A stretch of DNA of 64,000 bases. Origin: Nocardioides sp. B-3. Lineage in GTDB: Bacteria > Actinomycetota > Actinomycetes > Propionibacteriales > Nocardioidaceae. A model generated the notes under the pieces. It was given only the letters and a program-made list of their open reading frames with translations, made no database searches and was not told where the DNA came from. Positions 48,826 through 58,649 of the stretch are shown here, piece by piece. The position numbers were made by a program, and so were the translations under genes. The DNA lies in contig NZ_CP087968.1 in NCBI RefSeq assembly GCF_024703895.1, positions 2,790,001-2,854,000 of the forward strand, written 5' to 3'. Position 1 is the first letter of the stretch. Each line of letters opens with the position of its first letter.

Positions 48826-50277
48826 ATGAAGTCACGGATGACCATCACGGTCGCGGCCTCGATCCCGGCGGTCATTGCACCGCTGACGATGCTCGCGACC
48901 CGTGCCAATGCCCTCGAGCGATCGGCGGAGTCGTCGTCGACGCCGACCCCGGTCCCGACCACCCCGGCGCCCACGACGCCAGCGCCGACCACCACCACGC
49001 CGGTCCCGACGACGACCACCCCGGCGCCGACCACGCCGGTCCCGACGACTCCGACCGAGGAGCCCACGCAGTCGACCAGCAAGTGGCAGCCGAAGCCCGG
49101 TGTCCGCTTCAACGAGCCGCGTGACCCGGAGCAGTCCCACAAGATCAACCGCTACATCCGCAACGCCATCGCGAACAGCCCCGAGGGCTCGAAGATCCGC
49201 CCCGGTGACCCGGAACTACAGCAACGCCCTCTACGTCAACGACCTGATCGCGGCGCACAAGCGCGGTGTCAGCGTGCAGATCATCATGGCCAACGGCCCG
49301 GCGCAGTCCCGGGGTGCGGGCAGCTACTACCCGCACACGCGCGACGCGCTGGCCAAGGGCAACAAGAAGCGCTCCGACGAGATGGTCAGCTGGTTCCGCA
49401 CCTGCAAGAACTCCTGCCGCGGCAAGGAGGGCATCCAGCACGGCAAGTTCTTCATGTTCTCCCACACCGGCGGGCGCAACAACGTTGTCATGTCCACGTC
49501 CGCCAACCTCACCGACGCCGCGGCGTACGTCCAGTGGAACGACCTGTTGACGATCGTCGATCGCCGGGTCACACGGGGACAACTACGCCCACGTCTTCTG
49601 GCAGATGTCGCGGACAAGCCGATCAAGAAGGCGTTCTACACGTTCGAGGACGGCAACTACGAGGGCTGGTTCTTCCCCAACATGGGCAAGCTCCGCAACT
49701 ACAACGTCATGCGCCTGCTGGACAAGGTGAAGTGCAAGGGCGCCGTCGGTGACGCCGGCAAGAACGGCACCACCGTCATCCGGGTCTCGCAGGCAGTGTT
49801 CAACGGCAAGATCGGCACCGCCGTCTCCGGCAAGCTGAAGGGGCTCAAGGAGCGGGGCTGCAACATCAAGCTCGTCTACGGAGTGCTCAACAACAACGCG
49901 CGGACAACCTCAAGAACATCCCGCGCAAGACGATCCTCGAGGACACCAACGACGACGGCTACGTCGACCGCTACATCCACATGAAGGCGCTGACGATCTC
50001 CGGCAACTTCGACGGCAAGCGTTCCTCGCACATCGTCTACCGGGGCAGCGCCAACTGGTCGGGCATGAGCACTCTGTCCGACGAGCAGGGATTCATCGTC
50101 CGCAGCCAGTCGCTTGAGGAGGACTACTCCGGCTTCATCAACTACCTCTTCAAGAACCCGCCCCCGCAGGGACAGGAGCTGGTCAAGGAGATCGTGCTGC
50201 GCCAGCAGGCCGGCTTCGACCCGTTCGCGCAGGTCCGCCGAGAAATGGGTCTGGGCAAGATGAAACCCGCCATGTGA
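48826..50277 (+). CDS. Secreted phospholipase D-like protein
   Basis: About 484 residues. Signal peptide (TITVAASIPAVIAPLTMLATRANA), a 40-residue Pro-Thr linker, then two PLD-type halves: HKRGVSVQIIMANGP with IQHGKFFMFSHTG and VVMSTSANLT, and LVYGVLNNN with YIHMKALTISG and VYRGSANWS. Both H-x-K pairs are present, but the usual Asp six residues on is not obvious, so catalytic strength is uncertain. A phosphodiesterase acting on lipid, nucleic acid or teichoic polymer outside the cell is likely. The frame is broken near 49199, 49575, 49610 and 49896. Confidence 0.82.
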
Positions 50278-50310
50278 TAACCCGAGGGCGCTGACACGCG
50301 TCACTCACTG

Positions 50311-50342
50311 CAGGGGCCACGCCGGTCACGGTCTGGCCCCTG
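50311..50342 (+). terminator. Hairpin terminator after the PLD-like gene
   Basis: CAGGGGCCA and TGGCCCCTG, 9 bp perfect, with a 14-nt loop, followed by TTGCATTGTG. Confidence 0.65.
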
Positions 50343-50437
50343 TTGCATTGTGAACTACCGTGACAGATGTTGCTCAAGTTGTCTTTTGTTGCCTGTTCTT
50401 GCCAGACCTGCCCGTGTCGTCTATCTCGGAGGTTGCC

Positions 50438-52419
50438 ATGAAGGCGCCCGTCGCCCTCATCGCCCTGATCGCCAGCGCGTTCATGCCGATCACCCCCGGC
50501 CGCCCCCGCGGGCGCCGGGGCATCGATCGTCAGCGCCAGCGCTCAGACGTCCATCCAGTCGTCCACCCAGTCGTCCCGGCAGGAGCGTCCGGTCGAGCGG
50601 AAGGTGCGCCGCGCCGCCGTCGAGACCCTGTCCAGCGGCGGTGAGCACGGATGCCGGCTGCCCGGCGACGGCTCGCTCCTGTGCTGGGGGCGTGACCAGT
50701 ACGGTCAGCTCGGCGACGGCACGGTGGGCCCGGACGTGGCCACGGCGCAGCGCGTGAAGGGCGGCAACAAGTGGCGCTCCGTGTCCGCCGGTGGCGCGTC
50801 GACATGCGGTATCAAGAACAGCGGCAAGCTCTTCTGCTGGGGCCTCAACCACCGCGGCCGGGTCGGCGACGGCACCACCAAGGTGCGCGCCAAGCCCGTC
50901 GTGGTGGCCAAGGGGACCAAGTGGAAGAGCGTCAACGCCTCCCGGTTCAACACCTGCGCCATCACCAGCCGGGCCAAGCTCTACTGCTGGGGTGACAACG
51001 CGGCCGGACAGCTCGGCCCCCGTCGCCGCCAAGCAGAAGGCGAAGCCCTACAAGCTGCCCGGTGGCAAGTGGGCGACCGTCTCGGTGGGCAGCCGCTTCG
51101 TGTGCGGCACCAAGACCGACGGCTCGCTGTGGTGCTGGGGCGGCAACCTCTTCGGCCAGCTCGGCATCGGGTCCTTCGCCGGCAAGAACAAGCCGGCCCG
51201 CATCGGCACCTCCACCAACTGGGCCGAGGTCTCGACCTCGTGGTCGCACACCTGCGCAATCGCAACGACCGGCGCGGTCTACTGCTGGGGTCGCAACACC
51301 TACGGCGCACTCGGCAACGGAAACGTCACCACCACCGCCGACCCGCAGCTCGTCCTCGGTGGCCGCAAGGCCGTCGACATCACGACCTTCGAGGGCGGCT
51401 CCTGCCTGCTCAGCGACTCGGGCCAGGTCTTCTGCTGGGGCAACAACGCCTACGGACTCATCGGCGACGGCAGTGCGCCGTTCGCCATGGAGCCGGCTGC
51501 CGGCCCGGCGGGGATGACCCAGATCGAGGGTGGGTGGCGCCACGTCTGCGGCCTCACCAGCTCCGGGGCCACCTGCTGGGGCGCCAACGACCGCGCCCAG
51601 CTCGGCAACGGCACGCTGACCAGCAGCCCCTCGCCCACCGAGGTCGAGCCGCTGCCGCCGGTCGACCCCGCCGGCGCGACCGACTTCCGGATCGCCACCG
51701 TCAACGCGCTCGGCAACGGGCACACCCGGCCCTACGCCGGCGACGACTCGTTCGGTCCCGCCACCACCCGCATGGGCTGGATGGCGGACCAGCTCGACGC
51801 CAGCGCCATCGACATCATGGGCCTTCAGGAGCCCAACTCCGACCAGATGTTCCACTTCCTCAAGGCCGCTCGGGGCACGTGGGACGTCTGGCCCCGGCCC
51901 GAGTCTGGCGACGACGCCTCCGAGGCTGCCCCGGCGTGGCGCACGAGCGTCTGGGAAGCGGTCGAGAAGACGTCGATGATGAACCAGTTCATCAGCAAGG
52001 AGCTGCCGCGCCCGATCGTGAAGCTCCGGCACCGGGTCACCGGCAAGGAGATCTACGTCATCAACGTGCACAACGCGCCCCGGGACTACCAGTTCAAGCG
52101 CGACCGGGCGACCAACGTGCAGATCGCCAAGATCAACGAGCTGCGCGCGACCGGACTGCCGGTGTTCTTCGTCGGCGACATGAACGAGAAGCGCACCCTG
52201 TTGTGCAAGGTGCTGTCGAAGACCGACCCGGTCAGCCCGTTCGGCGGCTCCTACGACCCGGCGACCGGCAAGTGCACCAACCCGCCCAGCCGGATGCGCG
52301 TCGACTGGATCTTCGGGCCGCCCGAGGCCGCCTACGCGAACTTCGAGTACACCCGGCCGCCGCTCCTCAGCATCGTCACGGACCACAACATGGCCCTCGT
52401 GGATGTGCGCCTGCCGTAG
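50438..52419 (+). CDS. Secreted RCC1-repeat protein fused to an endonuclease/exonuclease/phosphatase (EEP) domain
   Basis: About 660 residues. A signal peptide runs to about residue 25, then an RCC1-type beta-propeller of roughly seven blades, each with C..I.....LYCWG and GQLG: GSLLCWGRDQYGQLGDG, GKLFCWGLNHRGRVGDG, GAVYCWGRNTYGALGNG. From about residue 410 an EEP domain follows: RIATVNALG, IMGLQEPN, YVINVHNAPRD, VFFVGDMNEK, RVDWIF and TDHNMALVDV, a complete set of catalytic Asn, Glu, Asp and His. The frame is broken near 50495 and 51017. CGGAGG precedes the ATG. Confidence 0.85.
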
Positions 52420-52422
52420 GGT
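52417..52422 (+). promoter_or_regulatory. -10 box TAGGGT overlapping the upstream stop codon
   Basis: The TAG stop of the RCC1-EEP gene forms the first bases of TAGGGT. A transcript would start near 52429 with a leader of about 62 nt containing GAGGAAGGAG before GTG 52491. Confidence 0.4.
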
Positions 52423-52490
52423 CTTCCACGCACTACCGGCCAACCGGGGCCGGCTGCACGATGCCGACGGCATCGAGGAAGGAGTCGGGC

Positions 52491-53558
52491 GTGGCTGAAT
52501 GCGTCGTCCTCCACATCGGCTCGATGAAGTCGGGCACCAGCTTCATCCAGAACGTCCCGGGCAACAACGGTGACGAACTGGCACACCACGGCATCTCCTT
52601 CGCCGGCGAACGCTGGCGCGACCAGTCGCCGCAGTGCAGGACCTGATCGCGCACGGCGGGCCAGACCAGCCGCCGCTCGATCCGGCCGGTCCGTGGTGCT
52701 CGCTGGTCGACTCCGTCAACGCGGCCCCGGGGACGGTCGTGGTCTCGATGGAGTTCCTCGCACCGCGCGTCACGCGCAAGATCGAGATCATCCGCGCCTC
52801 CCTCGAGGGTCGTCTGGAGGTCGTCCTGACCGGTCGCGACACGGGCCGCAACATTGCCGCAATGTGGCTGGAGTCCGTGCAGAACGGGTCCGCGGTGACT
52901 GGGGACGACTACCTCGGCGCCATGCGCTCCGAGGACAACGCCAACCCCGTCGCCCGCAACTTCTGGAACCACCGGGGCACGGCCCGCGATCGCGCAACGG
53001 TGGAGCGACGCCGTCGGCGCCGACCACTTCACGCTGATGACCGTGCCGGCGAAGGGTGCCCCGAGCAACCTGCTGTGGGAGCGGTTCGCGCAGGTGCTGC
53101 AGCTCGATCCCGAGGCCTTCGAGCTCAACGTGCGCGCCAACCGTTCGATCGGGCTGGCCACGGCGATGACGCTGCGCCACCTCAACGAGATCCTCGGCCG
53201 CGACGGCACGCCCGCCGCGGACCACAAGTTCTACGACCTGCTGGTCAAGCACCTGCTCACCAAGCGGGGGCTGGTCGCCCGCCGCGGCGAGCCGACGCTC
53301 GGCGTCGACGAGCGCTGGGTGATCAAGCGCGGTGCCGCCGAGGTCGCCGCGCTGCGCAAGCAGGGGCACCGGGTCATCGGCGATCTCGACGAGCTGCTGC
53401 CGCAGAAGGTCAGCGGGGTGCACCCCAAGCAGGTCTCGCTCGAGCAGCAGCTGGACGCGGCGATGGAGGGCCCGGCCCGGATGACCCAGATCGGCATGGA
53501 GCGCGAGGACAAGCACCGCCAACGGTTGCGCCGGAGCAAGAAGCAGAGGAACGCATGA
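52491..53558 (+). CDS. Sulfotransferase-like P-loop protein, paralogue A
   Basis: About 355 residues. The PAPS-binding P-loop is VVLHIGSMKSGTSFIQN; then VSMEFLAPRV, VVLTGRDTGRNIAAMWLESVQNG (3'-phosphate-binding R and S region), and LMTVPAKGAPSNLLWERFAQVL with VRANRSIGL. The C-terminal 110 residues form a charged helical extension. Sulfotransferases move sulfate from PAPS to a hydroxyl of a sugar or lipid; here a surface glycan is the best guess. The frame is broken near 52625 (CCAGG losing a G) and 52990. ATGA overlap with the next gene. Confidence 0.75.
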
Positions 53559-54433
53559 ACGGGCTCCCGAACGTCGCCGTCATCACGATGGCCCGCGACG
53601 AGGGCACGATGCTGCGTCGCTGGGTGGAGCACTACTCCCGCGAGGTCGGCGCGGAGAACCTCGTCGTCGTCGACGACAACAGCTCCGACGGCTCCACCGA
53701 CGACCTCCCGTGCCCGGTGCTGCGGATCCCGCCGCTGACGAAGAAGTCGTTCGAGCCGGCCCGGATGGGACTGCTCGGCGGTCTCTCAGCCGGCCTGCTC
53801 GAGGCGTACGACGCAACGATCTTCTGCGACGTCGACGAGTTCATCGTCGCCGACCCGAAGGTGCACGAGTCGCTGCGCCACTTCGTCGCGGCCCGGCCGG
53901 GCCGCCGGGCCGTCGGCGTGATGGGCCTCAACCTCGTGCACGACGTGGCCGCCGAACCGGCCCTCGTGGACGGCGAGCCGATCCCGGGGCAGCGCCGGCT
54001 GGCGAAGTTCCTGCCGCTGATGTGCAAGCCCTCCCTGAAGTGGGAGCCGGCCAACTGGGCGCTTGCCTCGCACGGCATCAAGTGCCCCTTCGAGGTCGAT
54101 CCCGAGCTGTTCATGTTCCACATGAAGTTCGCCGACCGTGACCACCTCAAGGCAGTGGCCGACCACCGGCACGAGATGTTCCGTAGCGATGGTCGGGCGG
54201 CCCGCACCAGCTGGGAGCGCAGCGGCGGCGACATGGTCAACCTGCTCGACGAGATCACCGCCGAGATCGACCACGACGAGATCAAGCCCTTCGGCCCACC
54301 GCTGAAGAAGCTGCCGAGCATCGTCGAGCAGGCCGGCCCCGACACGTGGCGCGCGGTCGGCGGCGGCCGTGTGCAGGCGATGCGCAACCGCCCGTTCGTG
54401 CGCATCCCGGACCGGTTCCTCGGCCGGGTCTGA
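53555..54433 (+). CDS. Family 2 (GT92/Glyco_tranf_2_4-like) glycosyltransferase
   Basis: An intact protein of 292 residues. NVAVITMARDEGTMLRRWVEHYSREVGAENLVVVDDNSSDGS is the nucleotide-sugar fold, followed by TIFCDVDEFIVADP (DxD metal site) and the acceptor-side SHGIKCPFEVDPELFMFHMKFADRDHL. This group often adds a sugar to capsule or surface polymers. It is coupled to sulfotransferase A and lies 4 bp before the LicD gene, making one transcription unit. Confidence 0.85.
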   Translation: MNGLPNVAVITMARDEGTMLRRWVEHYSREVGAENLVVVDDNSSDGSTDDLPCPVLRIPPLTKKSFEPARMGLLGGLSAGLLEAYDATIFCDVDEFIVADPKVHESLRHFVAARPGRRAVGVMGLNLVHDVAAEPALVDGEPIPGQRRLAKFLPLMCKPSLKWEPANWALASHGIKCPFEVDPELFMFHMKFADRDHLKAVADHRHEMFRSDGRAARTSWERSGGDMVNLLDEITAEIDHDEIKPFGPPLKKLPSIVEQAGPDTWRAVGGGRVQAMRNRPFVRIPDRFLGRV

Positions 54434-54437
54434 GTCA

Positions 54438-55999
54438 ATGCTGAAAGACATTCACGTCGACGACGACGGTCTGCGCTTCGCCGCGACCGACGACGTGCTC
54501 TGCAACCTCTCGTTCGACGGCCGCCGCATCTGGTCCTTCTGGTCGGTGCGTGACAGCTCGTCGTTCGGGGCGTCCGAGCGGACGATCGCGTGGCCGGAGC
54601 GACTCACCCTGCACCTCGTCGGTGTGACCCAGCTGAGCATCGCGCTGGGCGACGGCACCACCGTCTTCGACAAGGAGGTCCGCTTCGGCGACGACGACCG
54701 GCGGCTGACCGTGGTCGGCCGCGACGGTGCCCCGCTCGGCATCGACATGTACGGCAAGCTGGTCAAGACGTTCGAGACCAAGGAGGCGGCCGAGCTCACG
54801 CCGCTGCTGGATGCACTGGAGACCGTGCTCGGACTGCTGCAGGAGCAGGGGCTGGAAGCGTTCCCCGCCTACGGCACGCTGCTGGGCGCCGTGCGCGAGG
54901 GCACGTTCCTCGGCCACGACAACGACGCCGACGTCGGCTACGTCAGCGAGCACAGCCACCCGATCGACGTGATCCGCGAGTCGCACCGGGTCCAGCGCGC
55001 CGTCGAGCGCCGGGGCTACGCCACCAGCCGCCACAGCGGGGGAGCGTTCAAGATCGACGTGCCCGACGCGGACGGCTCGATTCGCGGCCTCGACGTCTTC
55101 GGTGGCTTCTTCTCCGAGGGACACCTCGCGCTCCTCGGCGAGATCTGGGCGCCGTACAGAACGCGAGTGGATCTTCCCGCTCGGCACGGTCACGCTCGAC
55201 GGTCGTCGACTGCCCGCGCCGGCCGATCCGGAGCGGCTGCTGGCGGCGACCTACGGGCCGGGCTGGCGGGTGCCGGACCCGGCGTTCCGCTACGAGAAGG
55301 ACCCGGACGTCCAGCGCCGGTTCGACGAGTGGTTCCGCGGCACGCGGGTGAACCGCGGGCCCGGGACCACCGCTACGGCCTCGCGCGGTTGCTGCCGCCC
55401 TACCAGCCGCCGCACGACATCTCCCGGCACCTGCACGAGCGTGAGGACCCCGACACGTGGGTGCTCGACGTCGGCTGCGGCCGTGGTCGCGACGTGCGCT
55501 GGCTGGCCAAGCAAGGACGACCGGCGGTCGGGCTCGACTACTCCGGCGTGGCGATGGACTTCATCAAGGCGAAGGCGGCGGAGCAGGGCTGGCCCGCGGA
55601 GCTGCGGACCATGAACCTGCTCGAGCTGCGGCACGTGCTGTCGTGGGGGGCGTTGCTGCAGGCGCGTCCCGGCCGGCGCACCGTGCTGGCGCGACACCTG
55701 ATCGACTCGACGTCGCCGTACGGCGTGGACAACTTCTGGCGCCTCGTCTCGATGGTGCTGGAGTCGGGAGAGCGGGTGCACTGAGTTCCTGACGTCGCCG
55801 ATCGAGGGATCCCGAAGGGCGACCTTCGTTGGTGCGCGCACTGTCGCCGGGCGACGTGATCGACGATGTCGAGGCGCGTGGTGGAGTGGTGACCGGGATG
55901 GTCGACCCGGTCGGGCAGGCGATCGACTACGGCTACGGCGAAGAGTTGTCCGACGGAAAGCAGTGGCGGTCCTGCCGCCCGGAGGTGGAGTGGCAATGA
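54438..55999 (+). CDS. LicD-type nucleotidyltransferase fused to a SAM-dependent methyltransferase
   Basis: About 518 residues in three parts. 1-115: beta-rich head (LTLHLVGVTQLSIALGDG). 120-290: LicD core (FPAYGTLLGAVREGTFLGHDNDADVGY, RGLDVFGGFF, LAATYGPGWRVPDPAF), a family that transfers phosphocholine or similar groups to glycans. 330-515: class I methyltransferase (WVLDVGCGRGRDVRWLAKQGRPAVGLDYS). The end (SPGDVIDDVEARGGVV, EWQ) includes a bell-shaped fold. The frame is broken near 55160, 55367, 55783 and 55840. ATGA overlap with the following microprotein. Confidence 0.8.
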
Positions 56000-56190
56000 G
56001 AATGTCCAAGAAGGACCTGTCCGCACGCGTCGAGGACCCGGAGGCACAGGTCGCCGCGCTGACGGCTCGCGCCGAGGAGAGTGCGGTGCTCAACCAGCGC
56101 TTCGCCGAGCTGCTCGACGTGGTCACCGAGCTGCTGCCCGCCGCCGATCCGGCGAAGGTCGAGCAGTACGTCGACGAGCTGGGGTCATGA
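55996..56190 (+). CDS. Coiled-coil microprotein in the surface-modification locus
   Basis: 64 residues: LSARVEDPEAQVAALTARAEESAVLNQRFAELLDVVTELL is a heptad-rich coiled coil, followed by PAADPAKVEQYVDELG. It resembles small actinobacterial DUF6752-type proteins (recollection, not checked). No signal peptide. Fused translationally to the LicD gene by ATGA; it may tether or pair the enzymes. Confidence 0.7.
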   Translation: MRMSKKDLSARVEDPEAQVAALTARAEESAVLNQRFAELLDVVTELLPAADPAKVEQYVDELGS

Positions 56191-56193
56191 TCA

Positions 56194-56245
56194 CCCCACG
56201 GCGTTCTTCTCCCCCGCTTCGCTCCTCCGGAACAACGCCGCGGGG
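56194..56245 (+). promoter_or_regulatory. Imperfect 12-bp inverted repeat before sulfotransferase B
   Basis: CCCCACGGCGTT (56194-56205) and AACGCCGCGGGG (56234-56245), one mismatch, 28-nt loop, ending 6 bp before the ATG. It could terminate the upstream unit or hide the start. Confidence 0.4.
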
Positions 56246-56251
56246 ACCCCG

Positions 56252-57335
56252 ATGACCCGCCGGGTCTTCGTCCACATCGGGCTCCCGAAGACCGGGACGT
56301 CCTACCTGCAGGCCATCGCGTGGCCCGGGCGGGCGCAGCTGCGCGCCGCCGGGCTGCTGCTGCCGGGTGCTCGCAAGAGCGACCACCTGTTCGCGTCGAT
56401 GATCGTGCGCGACGACCCGGGCATCGCGCGCCGAGGAGCGGGTGCCTCGGAAGCGTGGTCGCGGATCCGCGCGGATGCTTCGGCGTTCGACGGCGACGCG
56501 TTGATCAGCCACGAGTTCTTCTGCGCCGCGTCGGCGGAGCAGGCGACGCGCATGGTGGCTGAGCTGGCGCCGGCCGAGGTGCACGTGATCATCACGACGC
56601 GCGACCCGCTCGGGCTGCTCACCAGCAGCTGGCAGGAGTCGCTGAAGAACAAGGCGACGGCACCGCTGGCCGACTACGGGCGCACCGAGAGCGACGACCC
56701 GCGCGACGTGTGGGACTGGCGCTCGCTGGACCTCGGGCTGGTGCTGGACCGCTGGTCTGGATCGGTCCCGCCCGAACGGCTGCACCTGATCGCCCCGTCG
56801 TCGGCGGGCTCCCCGCGCGAGGAGCTGTGGGAGCGGTTCTGCTCCGTCCTCGGCATCGCACCTGACACCTGCGACACCTCGCGCGGGTTCGCCAACTCGT
56901 CGATGGGAGTCGTCGAGGCCGAGACGCTGCGCCGGGTCAACGAGCGGCTGACGGGCTTCAACACCGCCCGGTCGCGCGGCGTGTGGCTCCGGTCGTTCCC
57001 GGCGGACGATCGGCTCGTGCCCCCGCCGGGGCGAACCGTTCTGGCCGGCGGCCGACCGGGTCGAGGACGCTCGAGTGCGGGGCGCTCGCGCGGTGGCGAA
57101 GATCCGCGCTGCGGCGTACGACGTGATCGGGGACGTGGACCTGTTGCTCGTCCCCGACGAGCTGCCCCCGCGCCGGCACCCCCGACTCGGTCACCGACGC
57201 CGAGGTCGCCGACGTGGCGCTCGACCCGGTGGCCACGTTGCTGGGTGACCTGCGCCGGCGCAGCGAGCGGACGCCGCCGCCAGCGGACCCGCCCACGCGC
57301 CGGCCCGGCTGCGCCGGGCTCTCAAGGGCGTGTGA
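56252..57335 (+). CDS. Sulfotransferase-like P-loop protein, paralogue B
   Basis: About 360 residues. P-loop VFVHIGLPKTGTSYLQ; then LISHEFFCAASAEQATRMV, VHVIITTRDPLGLLTSSWQESLKN and LIAPSSAGSPREELWERFCSVLG with FANSSMGVVEAE. The tail is helical and Pro/Arg-rich, ending LRRALKGV. The fold order equals that of paralogues A and C though the sequence differs, so the three probably modify different positions or acceptors. The frame is broken near 57030, 57175 and 57300. No clear ribosome site. Confidence 0.75.
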
Positions 57336-57379
57336 CGACTCTCATGCCGGACGCCGGTCGGCGCTTCGCCGTACGCACC

Positions 57380-57385
57380 TAGACT
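57380..57385 (+). promoter_or_regulatory. -10 box TAGACT of the acyl-CoA dehydrogenase
   Basis: TAGACT would give a leader of about 50 nt; GGAAGGA at 57428-57434 lies 6 bp before ATG 57441. Confidence 0.4.
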
Positions 57386-57440
57386 CACCTGTCGTTCGAC
57401 AGCGATTGTTCATCTGCCAGCTCAACCGGAAGGACCTCTC

Positions 57441-58640
57441 ATGGGTCGCCTCTGCCAGACCGACGGACTCACCGAGGACCAGACCGAGATCCTCAAGGCG
57501 GTGCGCCAGTTCGTCGACGAGCAGATCATCCCGGTAGCGCAGGAGCTCGAGCACGCCGACGAGTACCCGACCGACATCATCGAGGGCCTCAAGGAGCTCG
57601 GTGTCTTCGGCCTGACGATCCCCGAGGAGTTCGGCGGGCTCGGCGAGTCGATCCTGACCTACGCGCTCGTCGTCGAGGAGATCGCGCGCGGCTGGATGAG
57701 CGTCTCGGGCGTCATCAACACGCACTTCATCGTGGCCTACCTGCTGATGCAGCACGGCACCGACGAGCAGAAGCAGAAGTACCTCCCACGGATGGCGACC
57801 GGCGAGGTCCGCGGCGCGTTCTCGATGTCCGAGCCGGGCCTCGGCTCTGACGTCTCCGCCGTGTCGACCAAGGGCACCAAGCTGGACGACGGGTCCTACT
57901 CCATCACCGGCCAGAAGATGTGGCTGACCAACGGCGGCACCTCCACCCCGGTCGCGCTGCTGACGAAGACCGACGAGGGCAACGACTCGGTCTACAAGAA
58001 CATGACCACCTTCCCGGTCGAGAAGACCCCCGGCTTCGGCGAGACCGCCCGGGGCGTCACCATCCCCGGCAAGCTCGACAAGATGGGCTACAAGGGCGTC
58101 GAGACCACCGAGATGATCCTCGAGGACCACAAGATCTCCGCCGACCAGATCCTCGGCGGCGAGCCGGGCAAGGGCTTCTTCCAGATGATGGACGGCGTCG
58201 AGGTCGGTCGCGTCAACGTCGCCGCCCGCGCGTGCGGTCTCGCTCGGCGCGGCTTCGAGCTCGGCATCGCCTACGCCCAGCAGCGCAAGACCTTCGGCAA
58301 GATCATCGCCGAGCACCGGGCGGTGCTGTTCCGCCCGGCCGACATGGCGACCAAGGTCGAGACGGCCCACACGATGATGGTCCGCGCCGCGCGCCTCAAG
58401 GACGCCGGCGGTCGCGTCGACGTCGAGGCCGGCATGGCCAAGATGCTCGGCTCCGAGTTCGCCAACGAGGTCGTCGAGGACTCCTTCCGGATCCACGGCG
58501 GCTACGGCTACTCCAAGGAGTACGAGATCGAGCGGCTGATGCGCGAGGTCAAGTTCATGCTGATCGGCGAGGGCACCTCCGACATCCAGAAGATGATCAT
58601 CGGACGCAGCCTCCTCAAGGACTACAAGCTCAAGTCCTAG
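57441..58640 (+). CDS. Acyl-CoA dehydrogenase
   Basis: An intact 399-residue flavoenzyme introducing a double bond into acyl-CoA. Seen: IPEEFGGLGESILTYALVVEEIARG, FSMSEPGLGSDVSAVSTKG (FAD and substrate), YSITGQKMWLTNGG, GVEVGRVNVAARACGLARRGFELGIAYAQQRKTFGK, FRIHGGYGYSKEYEIERLMRE and IGEGTSDIQKMIIGR with the Glu region. The substrate is unknown. It lies between two sulfotransferase genes but has its own promoter, so its link with them is uncertain. Confidence 0.93.
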   Translation: MGRLCQTDGLTEDQTEILKAVRQFVDEQIIPVAQELEHADEYPTDIIEGLKELGVFGLTIPEEFGGLGESILTYALVVEEIARGWMSVSGVINTHFIVAYLLMQHGTDEQKQKYLPRMATGEVRGAFSMSEPGLGSDVSAVSTKGTKLDDGSYSITGQKMWLTNGGTSTPVALLTKTDEGNDSVYKNMTTFPVEKTPGFGETARGVTIPGKLDKMGYKGVETTEMILEDHKISADQILGGEPGKGFFQMMDGVEVGRVNVAARACGLARRGFELGIAYAQQRKTFGKIIAEHRAVLFRPADMATKVETAHTMMVRAARLKDAGGRVDVEAGMAKMLGSEFANEVVEDSFRIHGGYGYSKEYEIERLMREVKFMLIGEGTSDIQKMIIGRSLLKDYKLKS

Positions 58641-58643
58641 GCT
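58638..58643 (+). promoter_or_regulatory. -10 box TAGGCT overlapping the acyl-CoA dehydrogenase stop
   Basis: The TAG stop codon is the start of TAGGCT, which ends 6 bp before ATG 58650 of sulfotransferase C, so that gene is probably leaderless. Confidence 0.45.
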
Positions 58644-58649
58644 GACCCC

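Noticed and set aside
48940..49070. Minisatellite-like CCGACCACC repeats as a separate repeat element
   Set aside because: They are in frame and encode the Pro-Thr linker of the secreted PLD-like protein.
56191..56251. Small ORF before sulfotransferase B
   Set aside because: The space is filled by an imperfect hairpin and has no ribosome site or conserved product.
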